The notes beneath the pieces were generated by a model. The model saw only the letters and a list, made by a program, of their open reading frames with translations, did not search any database and was not told the DNA's origin. The position numbers and the translations under genes are program-made. DNA of 9,613 nt from UBA1161 sp049520395. Its GTDB lineage: Bacteria > Planctomycetota > Phycisphaerae > Tepidisphaerales > Tepidisphaeraceae. Below, piece by piece: positions 1 to 6,316 of this stretch. Numbering within the stretch: the first letter of the stretch is position 1; every line of letters starts with the position of its first letter. Where the stretch lies: the NCBI GenBank assembly GCA_049520395.1, contig JBEKPV010000210.1, forward strand, positions 1 through 9,613, written 5' to 3'.

Positions 1-190
1 GGTTTGGGGTGGGGTCGAAATCGTCGCCGTCGGCTTTGGGGTCGAAGCAGGCGAGGATGACGCCGCCGCAATTGAAATAGTGGCGGCCGGGGCTGACTCG
101 ACGGCCGGGGTCGGCTAGCAGTTCGCTGTAAAATTTGGTGGCGGCTTCGATGTCGCTCACGGGGAGGATGACTCGAAAGAGCTTGGCCAT
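1..190 (-). CDS. VOC (glyoxalase/bleomycin-resistance) family protein, N-terminal part
   Basis: Only the first 63 residues lie in the window; the gene continues past base 1. The reading begins MAKLFRVILPVSDIEAATKFY, the classic opening of a vicinal-oxygen-chelate module: a first beta strand, then a helix containing the A-x-x-F-Y pattern. It continues with SPGRHYFNCGG and VILACFDP, matching the second and third strands. VOC proteins are small metal-dependent enzymes or ligand binders (glyoxalases, dioxygenases, resistance proteins), and this half does not show which. The start is the ATG at 190. No Shine-Dalgarno sequence precedes it; the upstream bases are CCTCCCC. The stop codon of the methyltransferase gene lies 10 nt upstream, so the two genes are almost certainly co-transcribed. 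The fold is clear; the reaction is unknown. Confidence 0.85.
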   Translation of the reverse strand, partial: MAKLFRVILPVSDIEAATKFYSELLADPGRRVSPGRHYFNCGGVILACFDPKADGDDFDPTPN

Positions 191-200
191 GGGGAGGGGT

Positions 201-1247
201 TTATGCGGTGGCGAGGATGAGGGGGGAGGGGCCGGGGGCGTGGAGGAGTCGCGGGCGGCGGAAGCCGGCTTCTTTTAGCCAGGAGGCGACTTGTTTGAAG
301 GTGAAGGTGCTGCCTTCGTCGGTGTTGACGAGCATGTTGACGGCGAAGATGAGGGGTAGAGCGGGGCCGCGGCGGCCTTCGTCGGGGGTGAATTCGCCGA
401 TGACGATGGTGCCGCCGGGCGCCATGGCGAGGCGAACGCGCTGGAGGAGACGGCGGCTGCGGGATTCGCCTTCGCTGTGGAGAATGTGTCCGAGAGTGGC
501 GATGTGATGACCTTTGCCGAGGTCGGCCTGGAGGATGTCGCCTTCGATGTAATTGAAGCGGTGGTCGAGATTGTGGCGGGTGGCGACGCGGCGGGTGACG
601 GGGATGACGTTGTGCCAATCGACGGCGGTGACGCGGACGCCGGGATGACGTTTGGCCATGGCGATGCCCCAGACGCCGGAGCCGGCGGCGATGTCGAGGA
701 CGCTGACGTCGCCGGTTGCGGATTTGAGGAGGGATTCGGCGGCGGCGGAGGCGGCGGCGAAACTCATGTTGAAGATGTCTTCGACGAATTGGGCGAAGAA
801 TTCGCCGCCGACGTCTTCCTGGTTGACGGGCCGGTGGGCGCGGCCGGTGCGGACGGATTCGGCCAGGCCCATCCAGGAGGCGATTAGTTGTCGGCTGACG
901 TGCTTCATGAGGCCGCCGATGAAGGCGGGTTTGGAGTGGACGAGGAAGGCGGCGGTGTCGGGGGCGAGGGTGAAGGTTTCGCCGCGGCGATGGATGAGGC
1001 CGATGCCGACGAGGCCGTCGAGGAGGATGGCGATTCCGCGCGGGGAGGTTTTGGTTTTTTCGTAGATTTGGGCGGGGGTTTTGGCGCCGGCGTCCATGGC
1101 GTCGAAAACGCCGAGTTGGAGCGCGGTTTCGGCGATCAGGGGCGGGGCGAAACCCCAGACCATTTCCATGATGCGCTGCGGGGTGACGGGGCTGGATTTG
1201 GGACGGGGTTTGCGTTTGGCCTGTTTTTTAGCGGTTGATTTGGGCAT
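201..1247 (-). CDS. SAM-dependent O-methyltransferase (acetylserotonin/COMT-like, Methyltransf_2 type)
   Basis: The 348-aa protein has the two-part layout of small-molecule O-methyltransferases. Residues about 22-105 form a winged-helix dimerisation domain (TPQRIMEMVWGFAPPLIAE, then a GLVGIGLIHRRGE wing). Residues about 165-345 form a Rossmann SAM domain. SAM motif I is VLDIAAGSGVWG (183-194), D210 is the likely ribose-binding acid, and GD at 236-237 is the next cofactor motif. HILHSE (254-259) aligns with the L/C-H-D-W region of plant COMT, making H257 the candidate general base. Residues 1-20 are an unusual Lys/Arg-rich tail (KKQAKRKPRPK); initiation at M27 would remove it. The ATG at 1247 has no Shine-Dalgarno, only CCTCCCC. 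The coding strand is C-rich, the mirror of the plus-strand genes. The family is confident; the substrate (phenol, polyketide or other hydroxyl compound) is unknown. Confidence 0.9.
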   Translation of the reverse strand: MPKSTAKKQAKRKPRPKSSPVTPQRIMEMVWGFAPPLIAETALQLGVFDAMDAGAKTPAQIYEKTKTSPRGIAILLDGLVGIGLIHRRGETFTLAPDTAAFLVHSKPAFIGGLMKHVSRQLIASWMGLAESVRTGRAHRPVNQEDVGGEFFAQFVEDIFNMSFAAASAAAESLLKSATGDVSVLDIAAGSGVWGIAMAKRHPGVRVTAVDWHNVIPVTRRVATRHNLDHRFNYIEGDILQADLGKGHHIATLGHILHSEGESRSRRLLQRVRLAMAPGGTIVIGEFTPDEGRRGPALPLIFAVNMLVNTDEGSTFTFKQVASWLKEAGFRRPRLLHAPGPSPLILATA

Positions 1248-1393
1248 GGGGAGGTTCTAGCAAATTCGCGGCGTCTTTGGCAAATATGTAATTTCCACCG
1301 AAATATTTACGTTGGCGCGGGGCGGATGCGTCAGTAAGCTCTTTTTGTTTAGAAGCGTTATTGAGCCGATTACGTCACGTCAGGAGTTGAACG
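1248..1393. promoter_or_regulatory. Divergent intergenic region between the methyltransferase and dps genes
   Basis: This 146-nt gap separates outward-facing genes, so it should hold promoters for both. It contains the most A/T-rich block nearby (about 1281-1310). A weak sigma-70-like pair for the rightward gene is TTGGCA (1277-1282), 18 nt, then AAATAT (1301-1306); the -10 matches the consensus at only three positions. No convincing Fur, OxyR or other operator is visible. Promoter activity is inferred from the gene arrangement; the exact elements are uncertain. Confidence 0.35.
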
Positions 1394-2026
1394 ATGCCTA
1401 CGCAATCCAAGGGGCGACCATTCGTCGCCAGAGAGGTGGCTAGTATGCCGACATCTACGATTACACGGTCCGATTCGTCATCAAAAGGGAAATCCATTCT
1501 TCCGCCGATCGACCATGAGACGCAGGAATATGGCACGACTCGAAAAATGCCGATCGCGCTGGATGAGGGAGTGGCGAATGAAAGCGTGGACGATCTGAAC
1601 CAATTGCTGGCGGATACGATGACGCTTCGGGATTTGTATAAGAAGCATCATTGGCAGGTTTCGGGTCCGACGTTTTACCAATTGCATTTGCTTTTTGATA
1701 AGCATTTTGAGGAGCAAATGGGGCTGGTGGATACGATCGCGGAGCGGGTGCAGACGCTGGGGGGAATCGCGATAGCCATGGCGCCGGATGTGGCGGAGGC
1801 GACGATCATTCCGCGTCCGCCGAAGGGACGGGAGGATGCTTCGACGCAAATCTCGCGGCTGCTGCATGCGCATGAAATTGTTCTGGAAGAAGCGCACACG
1901 ATGGCTCGGGAAGCAGCCAAGCACGGGGATGATGGGACGAATGATTTGATCGTTTCGGAAATCATTCGAACCAATGAGTTGCAGTCGTGGTTCATTTACA
2001 TGCACGTCGCGAAGGAAAAGATCTGA
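1394..2026 (+). CDS. dps: Dps family ferroxidase / DNA-protecting mini-ferritin
   Basis: This is a Dps-type protein, which forms hollow dodecamers that oxidise Fe(II) with hydrogen peroxide, store the iron, and often coat DNA during starvation or oxidative stress. All ferroxidase ligands of the E. coli protein have equivalents at the correct spacing: H86, H98, D102, D113 and E117, with W87 beside the first His. The signatures HHWQVSGPTF and VDTIAERVQTLGG are clear. At 210 aa it is longer than typical Dps (about 155-170 aa). The extra length is a Ser/Thr-rich tail of about 50 residues with scattered Lys/Arg, a plausible DNA-binding arm. The ATG at 1394 has AGGAG (1382-1386) 7 nt upstream. A second in-frame ATG at 1445 also has a ribosome-binding site and would give 193 aa. 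The dehydrogenase gene follows after 61 nt and may be co-transcribed. Confidence 0.93.
   Translation: MPTQSKGRPFVAREVASMPTSTITRSDSSSKGKSILPPIDHETQEYGTTRKMPIALDEGVANESVDDLNQLLADTMTLRDLYKKHHWQVSGPTFYQLHLLFDKHFEEQMGLVDTIAERVQTLGGIAIAMAPDVAEATIIPRPPKGREDASTQISRLLHAHEIVLEEAHTMAREAAKHGDDGTNDLIVSEIIRTNELQSWFIYMHVAKEKI
1431..1447 (+). promoter_or_regulatory. Alternative ribosome binding site and start codon inside dps
   Basis: GAGAGG at 1431-1436 lies 8 nt before an in-frame ATG at 1445. Translation from here would remove the first 17 residues of the Dps protein but leave most of the polar tail and the whole ferritin fold. Both this site and the one at 1382-1386 look usable, so the sequence alone does not decide the start. 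Confidence 0.4.
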
Positions 2027-2087
2027 AGTGCGAAAACTTTGGGTGGGTATTGGCGATGGGCTGGTGAGCCGCGACGGGAGATTTTGA

Positions 2088-3113
2088 ATGAAGATGCGCG
2101 CCATGGTGCTGAAGGCGCCGGCGTCGATTGATTCTTCGCCGCTGGAGATGCGCGAGTTGGAGGCTCCGGAACCGGGGGTGGGGGAGATTCGAGTTCGGGT
2201 GCTGAGTTGCGGGATTTGCCGGACGGATTTGCATGTGTGTGAGGGGGAGTTGCCGGAACGTAAGGCGGGAATCATTCCGGGGCATCAGGTTGTTGGGGTG
2301 GTGGAAAAACTTGGGGAGGGGGCGGGGCGATTCAAGATTGGGGATCGGGTTGGAATTGCGTGGCTTCGATGGACGGACGGGGTTTGCCGGTTTTGCCGGT
2401 CGGGGCGGGAGAATCTTTGTCCAGCGGCGAAATTCACTGGGTACGATGAAGACGGGGGGTATGCCGAGTATGCGGTGGTGGCGCAGAAATTCGCTTATCC
2501 GCTGCACGAATCGCTCGATCCGGCGGTGACGGCGCCGCTGCTGTGCGCGGGGATAATCGGGTATCGGGCGCTGAGGCGGGCGGAAGTCAGGCCGGGAGGG
2601 CGGGTGGGGTTGTACGGGTTTGGGTCGTCGGCGAGCATCGCCATACAAGTTGCGCTGCATCTGGATTGCAAAGTTTATGTGATGACGCGGAATGAGAGGC
2701 ACCAGGAGCTGGCGCGGCGGCTGGGGGCGACTTGGGCTGGGAGCGCGGAGGCGAAGCCGCCGGAGTTGTTGGATAGCGCGGTGCTGTTTGCGCCGGTGGG
2801 GGATTTGGTGCTGCCGGCGATGCAGGCGCTGGATCGGGGCGGGACGCTGGCGATCGCGGGGATTCATCTGACGGATATTCCCCCGCTGAACTACGAGCGG
2901 GATTTGTTCCAGGAGAAGAATCTGCGGAGCGTGACGGCCAACACGCGCGGGGATGGGGAGGAGCTGCTTCACCTGGCGGCGGAAATTCCGATTAAGCCGC
3001 AAACGACCCGGTTTCCGCTGGAACAGGCGAATCGGGCGCTTCAGCTTTTGAAGCACGACGGGATTTATGGGTCGGGGGTGCTGGATGTGGCGGATGGGTT
3101 AGAGAATTGCTGA
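2088..3113 (+). CDS. Zinc-type medium-chain alcohol dehydrogenase (MDR family)
   Basis: The 341-aa protein has the GroES-like plus Rossmann layout of zinc alcohol dehydrogenases (PF08240 and PF00107), which interconvert alcohols and aldehydes with NAD(P)H. Catalytic zinc ligands are visible: C44 in CGICRTDLH, H66 in GHQVVG, and C153 in LLCAG. T46 and H49 fit the proton relay. The dinucleotide motif is GLYGFGSSA (174-182). The structural-zinc loop has only three Cys (C100, C103, C111); the first position, usually Cys, is D97. The usual Glu after H66 is Gln (GHQ, not GHE). The ATG at 2088 has GGGAG (2076-2080) 7 nt upstream; an alternative ATG at 2094 is only two codons later. Strong G-bias in third positions matches the + strand skew. 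A cytoplasmic oxidoreductase is well supported; the substrate is unknown. Confidence 0.92.
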   Translation: MKMRAMVLKAPASIDSSPLEMRELEAPEPGVGEIRVRVLSCGICRTDLHVCEGELPERKAGIIPGHQVVGVVEKLGEGAGRFKIGDRVGIAWLRWTDGVCRFCRSGRENLCPAAKFTGYDEDGGYAEYAVVAQKFAYPLHESLDPAVTAPLLCAGIIGYRALRRAEVRPGGRVGLYGFGSSASIAIQVALHLDCKVYVMTRNERHQELARRLGATWAGSAEAKPPELLDSAVLFAPVGDLVLPAMQALDRGGTLAIAGIHLTDIPPLNYERDLFQEKNLRSVTANTRGDGEELLHLAAEIPIKPQTTRFPLEQANRALQLLKHDGIYGSGVLDVADGLENC

Positions 3114-3469
3114 GCGGGAATTTGTTTGGGTGGGGATTTTGCGCGGTGGGGGTGACTGCCGGGGGTGGGGGGAATGATTGCATTTAACAAAACCGCCAAA
3201 GTCTTAACGTGTTGTGAATCGGGCATCTATATGCCGGAAACGCGGTCTAAATAATTCGAAAATGTTGCGAGTGCGGATATGGGCTGTCGCTGGGGACCAA
3301 TATTTTAGACTTAAGTGGGCGGTGGGATACAATAGTAGCCGCCGTGGGACGGTGCATGGTCAGGGGCCGGGCGAATCGGCGGGCGCAAATCGTGGTTGTG
3401 TTTGGCTGCCTCGCTATTTCCGGTCTTATTGTTGAGCGCTTAGATCGCGCGGATTTTGCGGAGCATATT
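3114..3469. other. Non-coding stretch before the lipoprotein gene (G-rich block, leader)
   Basis: No convincing gene lies in these 356 nt. A frame open from a GTG at 3344 runs into the lipoprotein gene, but its first 42 codons look non-coding and that start lacks a Shine-Dalgarno. The left part holds a G-rich block with five G runs (3128-3172). The middle has TTAAC repeated 20 nt apart (3184-3188 and 3204-3208) and a small inverted repeat, GGCAT-CTAT-ATGCC (3222-3235), either of which could be an operator. The right part holds a candidate promoter and a leader of about 130 nt. No clear terminator for the preceding dehydrogenase gene is visible. Confidence 0.5.
3304..3333 (+). promoter_or_regulatory. 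Candidate sigma-70 promoter for the three-gene cassette
   Basis: The -10 hexamer TACAAT (3328-3333) matches TATAAT at five of six positions. It lies 18 nt after TTTAGA (3304-3309), a four-of-six match to TTGACA. Transcription would start near 3340, leaving a leader of about 130 nt before the lipoprotein ATG. It stands in a locally A/T-richer stretch. This is a motif match only. Confidence 0.4.
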
Positions 3470-3472
3470 ATG
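3460..3472 (+). promoter_or_regulatory. Ribosome binding site that fixes the lipoprotein start
   Basis: GGAG (3460-3463) lies 6 nt before the ATG at 3470. This start places a short basic N-region and a hydrophobic core directly before the lipobox, as a lipoprotein signal needs. The upstream in-frame GTG (3344) has neither feature. Confidence 0.6.
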
Positions 3473-4288
3473 CCAAGATATTTACGATTTGGATGGTCCG
3501 GGTGTTTGTGCGGGGTGGCGGTTCTGCTGGCGCTGGGCGGATGTTCGACGGTGCCGCTTACGCAAGTGTCGGAATTTGGGACGGCGACGTCTTCGCTGGT
3601 GACCAATGCGCAAAACGGTTATGAGCTACTCAATTCGGCGACGGTGCTTGAACAGATGTACAACGTGGCCGACAATCCCGATCAGTTCCCTACACAGAGC
3701 ACCTTCACGGGTTTCTTCTCGGTTCCGCCCGCTGCTACGCCGTCTAACCTTCCCGTTGCGGCTACCATGCCTACGTTGACTGTTGAACAGGCGCAGATCG
3801 CGCAGCAATTCAACGTGAGATTCGATTTACTGAGTGCCCTGGGAAAGTATGGCGCCGCCCTGCAATCGCTGGCGACTACGAATTACAGCTCGGGCATTAA
3901 CAGTGCTTCGCAGAACCTTGACAACAGTTTGATTGGTTTGCGCGACAGCTATAACAAAATTGCGGCAGCCGATGCTTCGCTGCCGAAATCGGGCATTAAC
4001 GATCAGACGTTCGCGATTATTTCGACGGCGATAGACGCGATCGGGACGGTGATCGTGGAAGAAAAGCGCCGGGAGGCGATCAAGGCGATCATCCAACAGG
4101 CGGACCCCGGTGTGCAACAGGCCGCCGCGTGTCTTGAGAAGGACTTTGCGGGTAACGACCCAGGTGGAATTCCCGCCAACGTGCAACAAAAGCTTTTGGA
4201 TGCGGCCTGCGACGCAGCAGGACCAATTTACTTCGTCGGATATCGTTTCAAATGTGGCTCAATTGATCGGCTTCGCCCAGTCGGTTGA
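3470..4288 (+). CDS. Putative lipoprotein of unknown function, apparently frameshifted near its 3' end
   Basis: I do not recognise this family. From the ATG at 3470 it reads 272 aa. It starts with a lipoprotein signal: basic MPRYLRF, a hydrophobic stretch, and lipobox L-G-G-C, with C25 as the lipidated residue. Ser at +2 fits outer-membrane sorting in bacteria with a Lol system. The mature part is mostly helical and Ala/Gln/Ser-rich, with no recognisable enzyme motif; its most distinctive segment is IVEEKRREAIKAIIQQADPG (about 206-225). The last 25 or so residues (PIYFVGYRFKCGSIDRLRPVG) look unlike the rest. The +1 frame continues with a tail of matching character to 4331. Skipping one base at about 4208 gives a coherent 286-aa protein, so the native gene probably spans 3470-4331. 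Base composition is less G-skewed, locally C-rich, unlike most neighbours. It heads the three-gene cassette. Confidence 0.75.
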   Translation: MPRYLRFGWSGCLCGVAVLLALGGCSTVPLTQVSEFGTATSSLVTNAQNGYELLNSATVLEQMYNVADNPDQFPTQSTFTGFFSVPPAATPSNLPVAATMPTLTVEQAQIAQQFNVRFDLLSALGKYGAALQSLATTNYSSGINSASQNLDNSLIGLRDSYNKIAAADASLPKSGINDQTFAIISTAIDAIGTVIVEEKRREAIKAIIQQADPGVQQAAACLEKDFAGNDPGGIPANVQQKLLDAACDAAGPIYFVGYRFKCGSIDRLRPVG

Positions 4289-4331
4289 TCAATTTTACAC
4301 GACACTAACTACAACCGCGAAAACCCAATAA
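4209..4331 (+). other. Displaced C-terminal coding tail of the lipoprotein (+1 frame)
   Basis: Skipping T4208 makes the lipoprotein continue as LLDAA-ATQQDQFTSSD, then an Ala/Ser/Thr-rich helical tail containing IVSNVAQLIGFAQSVDQF and ending TTAKTQ before a TAA at 4329-4331. This tail resembles the body of the protein far more than the in-frame ending does. It ends 56 nt before the next gene, a normal operon spacing. A one-base insertion, a sequencing error or, less likely, a programmed +1 shift would all explain it. No classic slippery sequence is visible. Confidence 0.6.
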
Positions 4332-4387
4332 TCAACGGACTGGCGACATAAATTTAACTTCGCCTTGGAGCAGATCGGAGTCATCTT

Positions 4388-4717
4388 ATGGATATGGCAA
4401 CGCTTATCGGCAACCTGGTGGCGATTATCAACGGATTGCGGAACAACTCGGGAGATCCTGCGATTCAGCAAAAACTTGGGGCTTTATTGAGCGAAGTATT
4501 GTTCCCGCTGTGGGATGCGGCGCTCAATCAGCGGTTGACGCAAACGGACCCGTTGTATGTAGCCGCCACGGCGCAACTCACCACGGCAACCAAAGCCGCT
4601 CAGGCGGCCCAGACGGATTTGAGTCAGACGGCGGCGGCGATTACTGCTGCGGTCACGGCTGCGAAGGCGGTCGATCAGGTGGTGGGGGTTGTGCTTCCGG
4701 TGCTGGCGCTAATGTAG
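4388..4717 (+). CDS. Small Ala-rich helical protein of unknown function
   Basis: This 109-aa protein is not one I recognise. The first 40 residues are amphipathic (MATLIGNLVAIINGLRNN, then IQQKLGALLSEVLFPLWD). Residues about 58-96 are a long Ala/Thr/Gln stretch likely to form a continuous helix or coiled coil. The last 12 residues (VVGVVLPVLALM) are hydrophobic and could touch a membrane. There is no signal peptide and no Cys. The ATG at 4388 has GGAG (4377-4380) 7 nt upstream, supporting translation. The sequence is C-rich like the lipoprotein gene, suggesting shared origin. Its position between a lipoprotein and a multi-pass membrane protein suggests a small accessory or linker subunit; this is inference from context only. 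Confidence 0.7.
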   Translation: MDMATLIGNLVAIINGLRNNSGDPAIQQKLGALLSEVLFPLWDAALNQRLTQTDPLYVAATAQLTTATKAAQAAQTDLSQTAAAITAAVTAAKAVDQVVGVVLPVLALM

Positions 4718-4776
4718 GAGTGGCGCCGGCTTTCGATGCGTCCGCCCATGGCTGCGCGTATGGGTCGGCGTTGGGA

Positions 4777-4795
4777 TCCCGCCAGGCTGGCGGGA
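4777..4795. repeat. Perfect 19-nt palindrome overlapping the membrane-protein RBS
   Basis: TCCCGCCAGGCTGGCGGGA has 9-nt arms around one central G. GATC lies on both sides (4775-4778 and 4797-4800), making a longer imperfect palindrome. The right arm includes part of the Shine-Dalgarno sequence GGGAAG (4792-4797) of the gene starting at 4804. As RNA it would form an 8-bp, mostly G-C stem with a 3-nt loop and could hide the ribosome site. It could also be a REP-like dispersed palindrome. Confidence 0.6.
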
Positions 4796-4803
4796 AGATC
4801 GCG

Positions 4804-6090
4804 ATGCGTGATTTGGAGCTTGAGATTTTTATCTGGGCGGCCGCGGGGCTGGCTTGGCTCCTTGCGATCGTGCCGGTGCTGTATTATCTGGGCTCCAATT
4901 CCGGCTGGAAGATGCGGAAGCAACGGATTCTTTTGTCGTTTAAAGAATCGGCGCTGGATAAATATTACAAGCTCTACTTTCCGGCGCGCAAGAAGTTGGT
5001 CGCGGATAATGCGGCGACGTTCGAGGCGGACTACAGGAAATATTACGGGCGGAAACATTTCGTTGTTCCGGTTATTTTGCTGTCGCTGATTAGCGCGATT
5101 GGTCTTTGGGGCGCGGCGCAAACGACGTTGGTCTGGCTGGGGGCGAGCGCCGGGCTAAAGGCGCTTCCGGCGATGGCGGTTAGTTCGATCATGGGGGCTT
5201 ATACGTGGGTGATTTACGATCAGTTGAGACGCCTGCGAAGCGGGGATTTTGCGCGCGGGGACGTCGGTAATGCGGCGTTTCGATTCGTCATCGCAGTACC
5301 CTTCGGCTACGCCCTGGGGGTTTTCGACCCAACTTTTGGGGTCGGATTGGCGTTCCTGGTGGGAGTTTTTCCGACGCGGACTCTGTTCACTTTCGGGCGG
5401 CGTTTGTTTAATCAACAGTTTAAAATGGGAGAGGCTGGGTCGAAAGGTACCAGCGAACTGGAACAATTGCAGAACGTCGGTCGAACGGTGGCCGAGCGGT
5501 TTCAGGACGAAGGGATAACTACGATCGCGCAACTGGCGTGGAACGATCCGATCGACATGACGATTCGCACGAATCTGGATTTCAACTTCGTGGTGGATTG
5601 CATGAGTCAGTCGCTCCTGGCGATTTATGTGGGAAGCGATCTGCAGAAATTGGCGAAATATTCACTGCGGGGAGCGCAGGAAGTGACGGCGCTGCTGGAT
5701 GCATTGAAGGGGAGCGCTGACGGCGATTCTGATGAGCAGGGGGGAACGGAAGGAAAGATCGCGCTGGGGCCTGCGCCTCGACCGCTGCCGGCGCGGGGGG
5801 CTGGGACATCGACGGCGGTGCTGATTCGGCGGAAGATGAAACTCCGGTGGAAAGAGCGGATGCGACGCTTGGGGCGACAGGCGATGGTGGCGGCGATCGC
5901 TCCGGGGCAAATCGTTGCGCGTGCCAAGGGGGCGGGGCAGTTCGTGGATTGCGATGTGGCGGCGGCCGAGGCGGCTCTGAAAGGGGCGGCGGCGGCACTA
6001 GGAATCGATGCGCTTAGTCTGTACTACACTTTAACGTGTGTCGCGGAAGATCCGTATTCCAAATTCTTGTGGGAAATTTGGGGCGATTGA
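4804..6090 (+). CDS. Multi-pass membrane protein of unknown function with a helix-hairpin-helix-like segment
   Basis: This 428-aa protein has about five membrane segments: 9-29, 86-104, one or two stretches in 107-138, 160-175 and 177-195. A charged soluble region (36-84) lies between the first two, with many Lys, Arg and Tyr. After 200 the protein is soluble. Residues about 217-255 (LEQLQNVGRTVAERFQDEG, then ITTIAQLAWNDP) resemble the helix-hairpin-helix pattern in which a leading helix, a V/I-G turn and G-I-T-T precede a second helix. A helical stretch (256-301), a low-complexity linker (303-338), a very basic segment (342-358: RRKMKLRWKERMRRLGR) and an Ala-rich helical C-terminus follow. 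The ATG at 4804 has GGGAAG 6 nt upstream; longer in-frame readings look non-coding. I know no named family. Likely partners are the two upstream products. Confidence 0.8.
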   Translation: MRDLELEIFIWAAAGLAWLLAIVPVLYYLGSNSGWKMRKQRILLSFKESALDKYYKLYFPARKKLVADNAATFEADYRKYYGRKHFVVPVILLSLISAIGLWGAAQTTLVWLGASAGLKALPAMAVSSIMGAYTWVIYDQLRRLRSGDFARGDVGNAAFRFVIAVPFGYALGVFDPTFGVGLAFLVGVFPTRTLFTFGRRLFNQQFKMGEAGSKGTSELEQLQNVGRTVAERFQDEGITTIAQLAWNDPIDMTIRTNLDFNFVVDCMSQSLLAIYVGSDLQKLAKYSLRGAQEVTALLDALKGSADGDSDEQGGTEGKIALGPAPRPLPARGAGTSTAVLIRRKMKLRWKERMRRLGRQAMVAAIAPGQIVARAKGAGQFVDCDVAAAEAALKGAAAALGIDALSLYYTLTCVAEDPYSKFLWEIWGD

Positions 6091-6155
6091 AGCGTCTTAA
6101 AAATGGGGCGGTGACGTTGGCGAGAGTTGGGGCACCCATGCGACGGGGGCAGGTG

Positions 6156-6185
6156 AATCGGAAAAAATGGGGGATGATTCCGATT
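6156..6185 (+). terminator. Possible weak intrinsic terminator after the three-gene cassette
   Basis: AATCGGAA (6156-6163) and TTCCGATT (6178-6185) form a perfect 8-bp stem with a 14-nt loop, followed by only two more T. It lies 66 nt after the membrane-protein stop codon. The stem is A/T-rich, the loop large and the T tract short, so termination would be inefficient. The 241-nt gap 6091-6331 otherwise shows no gene. Confidence 0.3.
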
Positions 6186-6316
6186 TTACAGTACCTGATT
6201 GTGCAGCGAAGTTGTATTAATGTGGGCACATCGCGGCGATGGGCGCTGCGTGTTGTTTGTCAGCAGATTACCAACCGACGCACCGAGTTCTTCGGACGTG
6301 AGCCAAAGTCATTTCT

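Noticed and set aside
477..1238. Long Gly/Asp/Glu-rich frames on the + strand over the methyltransferase gene
   Set aside because: Low-complexity mirror readings of a GC-rich gene; the minus-strand reading has clear family motifs.
3344..3469. In-frame GTG start giving a 314-aa version of the lipoprotein
   Set aside because: No ribosome site precedes it, it lies only about 4 nt after the likely transcription start, and it would bury the lipoprotein signal 42 residues inside the protein.
4510..4803. N-terminal extension of the membrane protein in the same frame
   Set aside because: It overlaps the better-supported small gene, is rich in Gly, Cys and His with no structure, and a good ribosome site precedes ATG 4804.
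6185..6220. Promoter TTTACA with TATTAA before the SnoaL-like gene
   Set aside because: The spacing is 24 nt, outside the usable range, and no better pair was found.
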